64,000 nucleotides of DNA from Asticcacaulis excentricus (GCF_003966695.1 NZ_AP018827.1:744001-808000); one strand, 5' to 3'. Shown: positions 17,621 through 30,134, numbered from the stretch's first letter. Translations and numbers: made by a program. Notes: a model not told the origin generated them from the sequence alone.

Positions 17621-19000
17621 ATGCCCCTTGCCCACCCGCTCCGCGCCCTGCCCGCCGCCCTACTGCTGATGCTGGGCACCCTGCCCGCCGCCGAGGCCCG
17701 CGAAGGCCGCGCCTACTACTTCGGCAGCGACCTGTCCTATGTGAATGAGATGGAAGATTGCGGCGCGACCTACAGCCGCGACGGCAAGCCAGAGGACGTC
17801 TACGCGCTGTTCAAGTCGTCCGGGGCCAATCTGGTGCGCCTGCGCCTGTGGAATGATCCCAAATGGACGCCCTATTCCAATCTCGCCGACGTGACCAAAG
17901 CCATGAAACGGGCTAAGGCCGCCGGTCTGCCCGTCCTGCTCGACTTCCACTATTCCGACGACTGGGCCGATGGCGACAAGCAACTGGTACCCGCCGCCTG
18001 GGCTAATCTCAGCACCGATCAGCAGGTCGAAGCCCTGTATAAATTCACCTACGACACGCTGATGACCCTCAACGCGCAAGGGCTGATGCCGGATCAGGTT
18101 CAGGTCGGCAATGAAACCAATGGCGAGATGATGGGCTCGGTGACGTGGAAACAGGGCGATCCGGTCAAGCCGATCAACTGGGAACGCAATGCCCGCCTGT
18201 TCAATGCCGGTATCCGCGCCGTGAAGGACGCAGGCCTCAAGGCGGGCAAAACGCCGCGCATCATGCTGCACATCGCTCAGCCGGAAAACGTCGAGGGCTG
18301 GTTCCTCAAGGCGACCAAAGCCGGGATCGAAGGCTATGACCTGATCGGCATCAGCTATTATAAAAAGTGGTCGAAGATGGACATGGCGGGCCTTGGGGCG
18401 GTTATCAATCGCCTGCGCCACACCTATCCGGGTAAGGATATTGTGGTGGTCGAAACCGCCTATCCCTATACCGACAAGCATATGGACGAAAACGTCAATC
18501 TGATGGGCGAAGATTCGACCTTCCCCGCCTATGGCTTTTCGCCCGAAGGTCAGGCGCGCTACCTGCTCGACCTAATGCAACTGACGCTCGACAATGGCGG
18601 CGCGGGCGTTGTCTATTGGGAACCGGCGTGGGTGTCCACCAAATGCAAAACGCGCTGGGGCAGCGGCTCCAACTGGGAAAACGCCACCTTCTTCGACTTT
18701 GCGGGCAAGGCCTTGCCGGCGCTGGACTGGCCCAAAGCCGATTACGTCTATCCGGTCGAAATGACTTTCCGGGTGAAGGACGAAGGCCAGTCGGCCCTGT
18801 TCGTTAGCGGCGACTTCACCGGTGGTCTGGCCGTGCCGATGACGCGCGAAAACGGCTGGTTCGTCTACCGCAGTTGGCAGCGCCCCGGTTCGACCCTGCT
18901 GGCCGGGGCCGCCACCACCCCCGAAGCCCTGAAAGACGCGCCAGCCTCGGAAATCACCGTGCCGGCGAAGGCCGCCGTGGCGACCCTATCGACAAAATAA
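17621..19000 (+). CDS. Secreted arabinogalactan endo-beta-1,4-galactanase (GH53)
   Basis: A 459-residue GH53 enzyme that cuts beta-1,4-galactan. A signal peptide ends at AAEA. The GH53 core begins YYFGSDLSYVNEMEDCG, with the acid/base Glu in QVGNETNGEM near residue 164 and the nucleophile Glu in VVVETAYP near 278. A C-terminal stretch after residue 370 is outside the core and resembles a small beta-rich accessory domain. GGAG lies six bases before the ATG. It starts the galactan locus and has a predicted ECF promoter. It probably acts in the periplasm or outside the cell. Confidence 0.93.
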   Translation: MPLAHPLRALPAALLLMLGTLPAAEAREGRAYYFGSDLSYVNEMEDCGATYSRDGKPEDVYALFKSSGANLVRLRLWNDPKWTPYSNLADVTKAMKRAKAAGLPVLLDFHYSDDWADGDKQLVPAAWANLSTDQQVEALYKFTYDTLMTLNAQGLMPDQVQVGNETNGEMMGSVTWKQGDPVKPINWERNARLFNAGIRAVKDAGLKAGKTPRIMLHIAQPENVEGWFLKATKAGIEGYDLIGISYYKKWSKMDMAGLGAVINRLRHTYPGKDIVVVETAYPYTDKHMDENVNLMGEDSTFPAYGFSPEGQARYLLDLMQLTLDNGGAGVVYWEPAWVSTKCKTRWGSGSNWENATFFDFAGKALPALDWPKADYVYPVEMTFRVKDEGQSALFVSGDFTGGLAVPMTRENGWFVYRSWQRPGSTLLAGAATTPEALKDAPASEITVPAKAAVATLSTK

Positions 19001-19023
19001 TCACACACCGCCGTCTGCGCGTA

Positions 19024-19051
19024 TTTTATCATACAAATATCTGGTCAAAAA
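19024..19051. promoter_or_regulatory. Shared AT-rich motif upstream of the sigma/FecR/receptor operon
   Basis: TTTATCATACAAATA followed by TGG and an A-run. About 22 of 27 aligned positions match a site before lacZ at 26561. The core partly mirrors itself (TTTAT...ACAAA), as GntR/FadR-type sites do. No GntR gene lies in the window. Confidence 0.45.
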
Positions 19052-19095
19052 CGCGCGGACGTGTTTACTCTGTGAGACAACCCCGCCTGTGGGCA

Positions 19096-19129
19096 GGTGA
19101 CGAAAATGGGGAAACCGGTTTTCGTCACC
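19096..19129. repeat. Inverted repeat upstream of the sigma gene
   Basis: Perfect eleven-base arms GGTGACGAAAA / TTTTCGTCACC flank a twelve-base loop. It may be a terminator for the GH53 gene (no T-run) or another dispersed palindrome. Confidence 0.55.
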
Positions 19130-19210
19130 GGCTGAATCGCTAGAGACGGGGGACTCAGGGAGTACCACCGTGCGTATTGAAACCGGCTTTTGCCAAAAAA
19201 AGCGCGCTGA

Positions 19211-19242
19211 CGCGGCGGAAACGCGCCGCTCGTGCATTTTAT
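19211..19242 (+). promoter_or_regulatory. Weaker copy of the predicted ECF promoter before the sigma gene
   Basis: GCGGCGGAAA is followed by nine bases and then TGCATTTTAT, resembling the TTCATCTTGG block of the two better copies. It lies about 30 bases before the sigma ATG and would give autoregulation. Confidence 0.4.
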
Positions 19243-19273
19243 ACCGTAGAGGCGTCTGCCGGGCGGGGCTGTT

Positions 19274-19843
19274 ATGAGCGCGCACGACGAACGTCTGGCT
19301 TTCATCGGGACGCACATCCTGCCGCATGAGGCGGGGATGCGACAGTGGCTGTCGCGCGCCGGGCTTTCGCCGTCGGAGCGGGACGATCTGGTTCAGGAGG
19401 TCTATTACCGCCTGCTGCGCCAGACCAGCTACGCCCATATCACCGATCCGCGTGCCTATCTGTACAGGATAGCGCGCAATCTGATGCTGGAGCAGATCAG
19501 GAAAAACCGCGTCGTGTCGATCACCACTGTTCAAAACCTCGATGAACTGGGCCGGGCCGATCTGTCGCCCACACCGGAGCAGGCCGTTTCGGCGCGCCGC
19601 GAGCTGTCGCGCGTCATGGCCTTTATCGAGAGCCTGCCCGCCCGCTGCAAGGCGGTGTTTGAGCTGCGTAAGGTGCACGGCCTGTCTCAGGCCGAAACCG
19701 CCGCGCGGCTCGGCCTGAGCGAGAACGTGGTGGAAAAGGAAACGGCACGCGGCCTCACCCTGATCCTGAAGCAGGTCGCCGAAGGCGATGCGCCCGCTCT
19801 GGTGCCGATGCAACCCGCCCGGACCCGGCATGTCGGCCATTGA
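19274..19843 (+). CDS. FecI-type ECF RNA polymerase sigma factor
   Basis: A 189-residue ECF sigma factor. Region 2 includes SERDDLVQEVYYRLLRQ and DPRAYLYRIARNLMLEQIR; region 4 includes RCKAVFELRKVHGLSQAETAARLGLSENVVEKETARGL. The next gene, overlapping by 14 bases, is a FecR, and the one after is a TonB receptor with an STN domain, the standard cell-surface signalling trio. It should direct transcription of galactan genes when the receptor binds substrate. Three copies of a spaced GGAAA-containing motif in the locus are its probable targets. Confidence 0.93.
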   Translation: MSAHDERLAFIGTHILPHEAGMRQWLSRAGLSPSERDDLVQEVYYRLLRQTSYAHITDPRAYLYRIARNLMLEQIRKNRVVSITTVQNLDELGRADLSPTPEQAVSARRELSRVMAFIESLPARCKAVFELRKVHGLSQAETAARLGLSENVVEKETARGLTLILKQVAEGDAPALVPMQPARTRHVGH

Positions 19844-20798
19844 CGAACAGGCTGCGGCCTACATAGCGGCACGCGCCGCCGGGCGCTGGGATGAGGCCGA
19901 TCAGGCCGCGCTTGAGGCGTGGCTGGCGGCCGATACGCGGCATCAGGGTGCCTTTTTTCGCGCCGAAGCCGCCTGGGCCATGCTGGATCGCGCCAGCGTG
20001 ATGGGCGCAGGCATCGCCGCCGATACGGTCCATACGTCTCCTTTTCGGGCCTTGACTCCCCGCCCGCCTACCCTCACCCGTCGCCAATGGCTGGCCGGGG
20101 GCGGCCTGATCGCGGCGTCGGTTGCCGGCGCGGCCCTGATCCTGCCCGCATTGACCCATCAGCGGCTTCAGACCGAGGTGGGTGAACTGCGCAAGGTGCC
20201 GCTGAAAGACCAAAGCATCGCCAGCGTCAATACCGATACCACGCTCGATGTCGCGTTGGGGGCCAAACGCCGCGACATCCGCCTGATCCGTGGCGAGGCG
20301 TGGTTTCAGGTCGCCAAGGACAAGGCCCGCCCCTTTGTGGTCGAAGCCGATACGGTGCGCGCCCGCGCGGTCGGCACGGCCTTTGGTGTACGCCGCTACC
20401 CCGACGGGGCCGAGGTCATGGTCAGCGAAGGCGTGGTCGAGGTGTGGAACACGCAGGCACCGGACACCCCTACACGTCTTGAAGCCGGGGGTCGCATCTT
20501 TGTACCCTATGCGCCGCAGCCGATCCGCGCGGAATACGCCCCTGAAACCGTCGATCGTCGTCTGGCGTGGCGCGAGGGGCAGATCGCGCTCGATAATGAC
20601 AGCCTGACCCACGCCGCCGCTGAGTTCAACCGCTACAACAGCCGCAAGATCGTGATTGCCGATCCGGCGCTGGGGGACGAGAAGCTGGTGGGCTGGTTCC
20701 GCGCCGATCAGCCGGACACCTTTGCCCGCTCGGTGCATCTGGCGCTCGACGTGCCGGTGCGTATCGACGACACCCGCATCGTCATCGGCGCGGAATAA
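19830..20798 (+). CDS. FecR-family anti-sigma factor
   Basis: A 322-residue FecR protein. A cytoplasmic DUF4880-type N-terminal domain (residues 1-50, binds sigma) precedes a single membrane segment near residues 90-110 and a periplasmic FecR domain with a C-terminal STN-interacting portion. The membrane span is preceded by TRRQWL. The start at 19830 overlaps the sigma gene's end by 14 bases and is preferred to the longer frame from 19788, which lies wholly inside the sigma gene. It relays the signal from the receptor to the sigma factor. Confidence 0.92.
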   Translation: MSAIDEQAAAYIAARAAGRWDEADQAALEAWLAADTRHQGAFFRAEAAWAMLDRASVMGAGIAADTVHTSPFRALTPRPPTLTRRQWLAGGGLIAASVAGAALILPALTHQRLQTEVGELRKVPLKDQSIASVNTDTTLDVALGAKRRDIRLIRGEAWFQVAKDKARPFVVEADTVRARAVGTAFGVRRYPDGAEVMVSEGVVEVWNTQAPDTPTRLEAGGRIFVPYAPQPIRAEYAPETVDRRLAWREGQIALDNDSLTHAAAEFNRYNSRKIVIADPALGDEKLVGWFRADQPDTFARSVHLALDVPVRIDDTRIVIGAE

Positions 20799-20824
20799 AT
20801 AAATAAGATAAAAATATGAAATGA

Positions 20825-20859
20825 AGCGGCGGAAAGCGTTTCGGGCTTCATCTTGGATA
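20825..20859 (+). promoter_or_regulatory. Predicted ECF-sigma promoter before the galactan TonB receptor
   Basis: AGCGGCGGAAA (20825-20835), nine bases, GCTTCATCTTGG (20845-20856), then ATA. The blocks and spacing equal those before GH53. It lies about 90 bases before the receptor ATG and lets the receptor be expressed apart from sigma/FecR. Confidence 0.6.
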
Positions 20860-20949
20860 ACAGGAGGGGTGACTGCCGCCAGAGCGGCACACCCGATAAA
20901 AAGCAACCGCAGTCCCACTCCACGGCGCGGTCCTACGGGAAACACCATA

Positions 20950-23853
20950 ATGATCCAATTCTCCGGTGCCTCACGAGCCGCCCTGATTGCCGCGCTGAGC
21001 GTCAGCGCCGCCTATAGCGCCCCTGCCTTTGCGCAAAACAAGGCCTTCGCCATCCCGGCGCAACCCGCCGCCAAAGGCGTGCAGGCCTTCGCCCAGCAGT
21101 CCGGCCTTCAGGTGCTGGCCAGCGCCGATGACCTCAATGGCCTGCGCACCAACGCCGTTGAAGGCACCCTGCCGGTCGATAAGGCCCTTGCTCAGTTGAT
21201 CAGCGGCACCGGCCTCAGCCTCAAATCGAACGATGGCCGCGCCGCCGTACTGGTACGCGCCTCTGCCGCCAGCATCGAGCGCACCGCCGACACCGCGCAG
21301 GCCGAAGCCCCCGCCGACGAGCCGGAAGAGGTGACGGTCGTCGGTATCCGCAAGTCGCTGCGCGACGCCATCGACCAGAAGCGTTCCAGCGCCGGGGTCG
21401 CCGAATTTATCTCGGCCAAGGAAATCGGTGTGCTGCCCGACGTCACCATCGCCGAATCTCTGGCGCGCCTGCCGGGCGTGACCACCTCGCGCGACCGTGG
21501 CAATGACAGTCAGGCCTCGATCCGTGGCATCGGCCCGCGCATGGTGCTGGGCACGGTCAATGGCCGCGAAGTGGCCACCTCCGAGCCCGACCGCAACGTC
21601 CGCTGGGAAATCTATCCGTCCGAAGTTGTCGCCGGGGCTGCCGTCTATAAATCCTCCGAAGCGCGTCTCCTGTCGGGCGGTATTTCGGGCACGGTCGATC
21701 TGCAAACCATCCGCCCCCTCGCCTATTCGGGGCCGCAATTCGTGGCCCGCGCCGGGGCCGTCTATTACGACGGCGGCAAGGCGTTTCCGGGCTATGACGG
21801 CCTCGGCTGGCGCGCCTCGGGCTCATGGGTGAAGAAGGTCAATGACCAGTTCGCCTTCGTTATCGGCCTGACGGGTCAGAAGCAGAAGAACGGCTATGAG
21901 AGCTTCCGTGGCTGGGGCTTCAATGACGACTCGATCCGTGCCGGTAACTCGACCGGCCCGGTCGTCGCGGGCGGCCCCAAGGTGCCGACGCCGTGGGGCG
22001 CGGGGTCCGAAGCCAAGTTCCTCGATGCCGACCGCTATTCGGCCTCGCTCGGCGCGCAATACCGTCCGAACGCGCAGTTCGAACTGACCTACGATCTGCT
22101 CTATTCGAAGTATAAGATCAAGGAAGACCAAAACCAGACCTGGTATGGTGAAAACAACTGGGGCAACTGGGCCGGCGGCAATACGGGCAGCTTCAGCAAT
22201 CCGGTCATCGTCAATGGTGATCTGGTCGGGGCGACGACAGCCTGGTCGCGTCTGATGCCGGTCGTGGCACGCTATGCCGAAGACAAGTCGCTGCTGGTCA
22301 CCGGTCTGAACGGCAAGTGGACCAGCGAAAAGTGGACCGTCACCGCCGATCTTTCCTACTCGAATGCCGAGCGTGAAAACACCTGGCGCGCCATCAAGAT
22401 GGAATATTATCCGTCCAGTATGACGTGGCTTTTGAGCGAAGACCCGTTCATCACCGTCACGCAGCAGCCGGAGACGGCCACCCTGTCCACCGTGGCCGGG
22501 ACCAATGATGTGGGTAAGGTCAAGGACGAACTGACGTCGGCTCAGCTCGATTTCCGCCGGGAATTCAGCGGTGACTTCTGGACCTCGTTGCAGTTCGGCG
22601 CCCGCTATGCCGACCGCACCAAGTCCGAAGCCACCGGCTATACGCAGGCCGCGGGCCCCGTTACGGCCAGCCTTAACGCCTCGACCCTGACGGCCTATAA
22701 GCTGGAGAATTTTAACGTTCCGGCCATGTTGAAGGGCGATTTCGATGCCCTGCGCACGCAGGTCTATGGCCCCAACGCCTTCAGCCTGTCACCGGATCAG
22801 ATCGCCTACAATTCCGAAGTCTCGGAAAAGGTTGGCGAAGCCTATGTGCAGGGCAATTTCGCCTCGACCTTTATCGACGCCCCGGTCACGGGCAATGTCG
22901 GCCTGAGGGTCGTCAATGTCGATAGCCAGTCGTCGGGCGACTCACGCACCAGCGTCTGGGTCGAAGCCACTCCCGGCAACTGGGTTGAGCGTGTGACCCT
23001 GACCCCCACCACGGGCGGCGTCAGTTACACCAAGGTCCTGCCCTCGGCTTCGGTCAAGGTGCAGGTGATCGACAATGGCTTCCTGAAACTCGGTCTGGCC
23101 CGCGTCATGTCGCGCGCGCCGCTGAATGAGCTGAAGGCCAATCGCGCCATCTCGACCTCGGCCCCCTATACGGGTTCGGCCGGCAACCCCTATCTGAAGC
23201 CGTTTGAGGCCGATCAGATCGACGTCTCTTATGAATACTACTTCCGTCCGGACTCGCTGTTCGCGGTGGCGGGCTATTACAAGAACGTCAAGAACTATGT
23301 CGGCTATAACCAGCGCACCGAAACGATCAACGGCAATGTCTATACCCTGACCTCGCCGATCAATTCGAGCAAGGGCGGCTTCATTTCGGGCGTCGAATTC
23401 ACCTTCCAGACGCCGTTCGACACCTTCCTGCCGAATGTGTCTTGGCTGGACCGTTTCGGCATCTATTCCAACCTGGCTCTGGTCAATTCCAACATCAAGG
23501 AATTCGTCCCGGCGGGTAACCCGCTGCCGATGAACGGTGTGGCCGACACCACGGCCATTCTTGACCTGTGGTATTCGGACAAGAAGTTCGAAGCGCGTCT
23601 GGGGGCCAAGTACCATTCGGAATACACCGCCATCCTCGGCTGGGATTCGACCAATCTGGTGCGCGTGATGCCGGAAACGACGCTCGACTTCTCGGCGGGC
23701 TATAATATCAACTCCAGCGTCTCGCTGCGCTTCCAGGCGGGCAACCTGCTGGATACGCCGATGAAGGTCTATACGGACTATAAGTCAAACCGCGTGGGCG
23801 ACATGTCCTATTATGGCCGTCGCTTCCTGTTCGATCTGACCTACAAATTCTAA
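20950..23853 (+). CDS. TonB-dependent receptor with STN signalling domain (galactan locus)
   Basis: A 967-residue transducer receptor. After a signal peptide (ends APAFAQ) comes an STN domain at about residues 30-105, which contacts FecR, then a TonB-box region (EVTVVGIRKSL), the plug (PGVTTSRDRGNDSQASIRGIG) and a barrel ending DLTYKF. It belongs to the large Xanthomonas/Caulobacter oligosaccharide receptor class. The ATG at 20950 begins a proper signal peptide. An in-frame GTG at 20869 follows AGGAGG too closely to be a normal start. It likely imports galacto-oligosaccharides made by the GH53 enzyme. Confidence 0.93.
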   Translation: MIQFSGASRAALIAALSVSAAYSAPAFAQNKAFAIPAQPAAKGVQAFAQQSGLQVLASADDLNGLRTNAVEGTLPVDKALAQLISGTGLSLKSNDGRAAVLVRASAASIERTADTAQAEAPADEPEEVTVVGIRKSLRDAIDQKRSSAGVAEFISAKEIGVLPDVTIAESLARLPGVTTSRDRGNDSQASIRGIGPRMVLGTVNGREVATSEPDRNVRWEIYPSEVVAGAAVYKSSEARLLSGGISGTVDLQTIRPLAYSGPQFVARAGAVYYDGGKAFPGYDGLGWRASGSWVKKVNDQFAFVIGLTGQKQKNGYESFRGWGFNDDSIRAGNSTGPVVAGGPKVPTPWGAGSEAKFLDADRYSASLGAQYRPNAQFELTYDLLYSKYKIKEDQNQTWYGENNWGNWAGGNTGSFSNPVIVNGDLVGATTAWSRLMPVVARYAEDKSLLVTGLNGKWTSEKWTVTADLSYSNAERENTWRAIKMEYYPSSMTWLLSEDPFITVTQQPETATLSTVAGTNDVGKVKDELTSAQLDFRREFSGDFWTSLQFGARYADRTKSEATGYTQAAGPVTASLNASTLTAYKLENFNVPAMLKGDFDALRTQVYGPNAFSLSPDQIAYNSEVSEKVGEAYVQGNFASTFIDAPVTGNVGLRVVNVDSQSSGDSRTSVWVEATPGNWVERVTLTPTTGGVSYTKVLPSASVKVQVIDNGFLKLGLARVMSRAPLNELKANRAISTSAPYTGSAGNPYLKPFEADQIDVSYEYYFRPDSLFAVAGYYKNVKNYVGYNQRTETINGNVYTLTSPINSSKGGFISGVEFTFQTPFDTFLPNVSWLDRFGIYSNLALVNSNIKEFVPAGNPLPMNGVADTTAILDLWYSDKKFEARLGAKYHSEYTAILGWDSTNLVRVMPETTLDFSAGYNINSSVSLRFQAGNLLDTPMKVYTDYKSNRVGDMSYYGRRFLFDLTYKF

Positions 23854-23873
23854 TCGATTTCAGAGACTTTAGG

Positions 23874-23906
23874 GGCCGGGTTTTCGCTTGAAGACCCGGC
23901 CTTTTT
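23874..23906 (+). terminator. Rho-independent terminator after the galactan receptor
   Basis: A GC-rich stem (GGCCGGGT... / ...ACCCGGCC) with an apical loop is followed by TTTTTATTT. It ends the receptor transcript before the GH2 gene at 23943, so that gene depends on read-through or its own promoter. Confidence 0.8.
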
Positions 23907-23942
23907 ATTTGTAAGATAATTGCAAAACCAGAGGGAACCGTC

Positions 23943-26423
23943 ATGACCGATCTTAACCGTCGCCGCCTGCTGCAAACCGCTGCCGTCACCGGGGCGGCCC
24001 TGACGGCACCGCACGCCGTAGCGGCACCGAAGGCGACCGAGCCCGTCATCGACTTTTTCCCACAGGACGACCTCGGCCCGCGTGAGCGGGTATCGCTCGA
24101 TCTCGACTGGCGCTTCACCTTTGGCCACGCCAGCGATATGAGCCGCGATTTCGATTACGGGCTGGCGCTACGTACCCACGCCAAGCAGGGCGCGCGCGTC
24201 GCCACCTGCGTCGGCGCGGATTTCGATGATTCCAACTGGCAAAAGATCGACGTACCGCACGACTGGGCCGTCGCCCTGCCCTTTGCGCAAGGCGCCAAAG
24301 GCCCCATCGCCAATGGCGAGGATGAGCCGGACATGCTGGCGGCGCACGGCTATAAACCCATCGGACGCGACTTCCCCGAAACCTCTATCGGCTGGTATCG
24401 CCGGGCGGTGCCGGTGTCGCCGGCGGATAAGGGCAAGCGTCTGTGGATCGAGTTCGACGGCGTGTTCCGTAACGCGCTGATTATCTTCAATGGCTTCATC
24501 CTGAAACGCCATGAGAGCGGCTACACCTCGTTTCAGGTTGATATCACCGACTTTATCAATACGGACGACAAGCCCAATATCCTGACCGTGCGCGTCGATG
24601 CGACCGAAGGCGAAGGCTGGTTCTACGAAGGCGCGGGCATCTATCGCCACGTCTGGCTGGTGAAGACCCATGCCGTGCATATCCCGCAATGGGGCGTCTG
24701 CGTGCGCGGAAAGACCGACGGCACGGTCGAGATTGAAACCACGGTGCGCAATGCCTCCGCTCAGTCGCGCAGCGTCAAACTGACCTCGGCCATCGGGGGT
24801 AAGGAAGCGCAGGACGGGGCCACGGCTGAAGTGGCGGCGGGCGAGTCCGCCACCGTGCGTCAGACGCTGAAACTGGCCAACCCCATCCTGTGGTCGGTCG
24901 ATACACCGCACCTCTACCGGCTGGAAACAACGGTTGATGCGGACGACGGCGCTCAGGACAGGGTGGTGACGTATTTCGGGCTGCGCGATATCCGCTTTGA
25001 CGCCGAAAAAGGCTTTCTGCTCAATGGGAAGCCGGTCAAACTTAAAGGGACCAACAACCATCAGGACCACGCGGGGGTCGGGGCCGCCATCCCCGATGCC
25101 TTGCAAGTCTGGCGGTTGCAGCAACTGAAAGACATGGGCTCAAACGCCTATCGCTGTTCGCACAATCCACCGACGCCCGAAGTGCTGATGGCCTGCGACC
25201 GGCTGGGCATCCTCGTTATCGACGAAACGCGCAAGATGTCGTCGTCGGAAGACGGTCTCTATCAACTCGACGGCATGATCCGCCGCGACCGCAACCATCC
25301 GTCGGTCATCGCCTGGTCGATCTGCAACGAAGAACCGCTACAGGGCACCGAACGTGGCATCGAAGTCGCCCAAACCATGAAGGCCCTGTGCAAGCGCCTT
25401 GACCCCACCCGCCCGGTGACGGCGGCGCTCGACAATTCTTACGGCAAAGGCATCACCTCGGTCGTCGATGTGCTGGGCTTCAACTATCGCCATCACCTGA
25501 TGGAAAAGTTCCACGCCGACTATCCGAACATCCCCATCTATGGCTCGGAAACCGGCTCAACGGTCTCAACGCGCGGCGAATACGTCAATGACCCGGCGCG
25601 CTCCGTACTGCGGGCCTATGATACCGAGCATCCGTGGTGGGCCTCGACCGCCGAAGCCTACTGGCCGCTGTTCGATGAGAAGGCCTTTATTGCTGGCGGC
25701 TTTATCTGGACCGGCTTCGATTATCGCGGGGAGCCGACGCCCTATAACCGCTGGCCGGCCATTTCGTCGCAGTTCGGCATTCTCGACACCTGTGGCTTCC
25801 CGAAGGACAATGCCTTCTATTACCGCGCCTGGTGGAAGAATGAGCCGCTTCTGCACCTGTTCCCGCACTGGAACTGGGAGGGCAAGGAAGGGCAAAATAT
25901 CCCCGTCTGGGTGCATTCGAATCTCGATGCCGTCGAACTGTTCGTCAATGGTAAGTCGCAGGGCAAGAAGACCGTCGTTAAAAACCGCCACCTCGAGTGG
26001 GATGTGGCCTATCAGCCGGGCAAGATTCAGGCCTTTGGCTATAAGGGTAACAAGGTGGTGATGAAGGCCGTGCGCGAAACCGCCGGACCGGCGACGAAGC
26101 TGGTCCTGACGGCCGATCGCACCACGCTCAAGGCCGATGGCCGCGATGTGGCGGTGTTCAAGGTCGAAGCCTTTGACGCCAAGGGCCGTCCGGTGCCGAA
26201 AGCCGATAATCTGGTGAAATTCTCGCTGTCCGGTGGCGGGGCGGTGATCGGCGTGGGCAATGGTAATCCGGCTAGCCACGAGGCCGACAAGGCTTCTGAA
26301 CGCAAGCTGTTCAACGGTCTGGCACAGGCCATTGTGCAAACCGGACGTTCGTCCGGGCGGATCACGGTGACGGCCTCGGCAGAGGGGTTGAAACCGGCGA
26401 GCGTGACCCTGATTACCGCTTAG
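23943..26423 (+). CDS. GH2 beta-galactosidase, Tat-exported (GalB type)
   Basis: An 826-residue GH2 enzyme. A twin-arginine leader (NRRRLLQTAAVTG) suggests export in folded form. A sugar-binding domain and an immunoglobulin-like domain precede the TIM barrel. The acid/base Glu is in WSICNEEP near residue 462 and the nucleophile Glu in IYGSETGS near 535. Extra C-terminal beta domains (residues 600-826) match the GalB-like subgroup, which differs from E. coli LacZ. It probably trims galacto-oligosaccharides in the periplasm. Specificity (beta-galactose versus other sugars) is inferred from the locus. Confidence 0.9.
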   Translation: MTDLNRRRLLQTAAVTGAALTAPHAVAAPKATEPVIDFFPQDDLGPRERVSLDLDWRFTFGHASDMSRDFDYGLALRTHAKQGARVATCVGADFDDSNWQKIDVPHDWAVALPFAQGAKGPIANGEDEPDMLAAHGYKPIGRDFPETSIGWYRRAVPVSPADKGKRLWIEFDGVFRNALIIFNGFILKRHESGYTSFQVDITDFINTDDKPNILTVRVDATEGEGWFYEGAGIYRHVWLVKTHAVHIPQWGVCVRGKTDGTVEIETTVRNASAQSRSVKLTSAIGGKEAQDGATAEVAAGESATVRQTLKLANPILWSVDTPHLYRLETTVDADDGAQDRVVTYFGLRDIRFDAEKGFLLNGKPVKLKGTNNHQDHAGVGAAIPDALQVWRLQQLKDMGSNAYRCSHNPPTPEVLMACDRLGILVIDETRKMSSSEDGLYQLDGMIRRDRNHPSVIAWSICNEEPLQGTERGIEVAQTMKALCKRLDPTRPVTAALDNSYGKGITSVVDVLGFNYRHHLMEKFHADYPNIPIYGSETGSTVSTRGEYVNDPARSVLRAYDTEHPWWASTAEAYWPLFDEKAFIAGGFIWTGFDYRGEPTPYNRWPAISSQFGILDTCGFPKDNAFYYRAWWKNEPLLHLFPHWNWEGKEGQNIPVWVHSNLDAVELFVNGKSQGKKTVVKNRHLEWDVAYQPGKIQAFGYKGNKVVMKAVRETAGPATKLVLTADRTTLKADGRDVAVFKVEAFDAKGRPVPKADNLVKFSLSGGGAVIGVGNGNPASHEADKASERKLFNGLAQAIVQTGRSSGRITVTASAEGLKPASVTLITA

Positions 26424-26560
26424 CGGACGCTCACTTGCCTGACCTTTACACATCACCATCTGAGACTGGTCAAACAACAATCCCCTAAAACAGGCCGTTG
26501 CACGCCCTTTTTTGCCTGCAACCACACTTTTTGCTGGCCACGCCGTGAGTCTGACGCCAT

Positions 26561-26590
26561 AATTTATCAGACAAATAAATGGACGAAAAA
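26561..26590. promoter_or_regulatory. Shared AT-rich motif upstream of lacZ-type gene
   Basis: TTTATCAGACAAATAAATGG followed by an A-rich tail; it aligns with the site at 19024-19051. It ends about ten bases before the ATG at 26601, a position suited to repression. Confidence 0.45.
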
Positions 26591-26597
26591 AGGGTAA

Positions 26598-29750
<3,153 letters not shown>

Positions 29751-30134
29751 GGGTCAAGATGCAGGGGCCGCAAGGCCCCTGCACCCCGATGTATGTGGCA
29801 TGAAGCCATTATATAGTTACCGCAGGCGTGCCGCTCTGACACACGAAACGCTCGCCTTTCCCCAAAGGGAAGAAAAGACATTTTCTCAAATAAATACATG
29901 TATTAAGTCGACACACCCTAAGGTTATCACCGCCTTAAGAGATGTGATTTTCAATTTCTTAATAATCGCAAGATCAGGTGAAACGAATCTTTATTAAATA
30001 TTAATTTCTCCTGAACAGTGGTGTTTTAATTGTTTATTTACTCAATTTAAAAATGAAAGATTAACTACATTTACCGGCCTGTCTATTGCTGATCTTCTGT
30101 GGCCCGTTTGGGGGCAAATACACAGGAGACTGAG
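29751..30134. other. AT-rich intergenic region before the holdfast locus
   Basis: A 384-base gap with no convincing gene. A perfect nine-base GC hairpin with a GCAA loop opens it (29761-29782). From about 29870 the sequence is far more AT-rich than the rest of the window, as expected for a strong promoter region. TTAA-containing stretches near 30026-30040 (TTAA, seven bases, TTTA) and 30061-30075 weakly resemble CtrA boxes. Confidence 0.6.
29761..29782 (+). terminator. Perfect hairpin after the lacZ-type gene
   Basis: GCAGGGGCC and GGCCCCTGC pair fully around a GCAA tetraloop, 11 bases after the stop. No T-run follows, so it may be an mRNA-stabilising 3' hairpin or an atypical terminator. 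Confidence 0.55.

Noticed and set aside
20869-20950. GTG at 20869 as an alternative start of the galactan receptor
   Set aside because: The AGGAGG lies directly against the GTG with almost no spacer, and the extension would bury the signal peptide.
30026-30075. CtrA-binding boxes before the holdfast locus
   Set aside because: TTAA-N7-TTTA and TTAA-N7-TACC are imperfect, and the region is so AT-rich that such matches are expected by chance. Mentioned only as weak signals.
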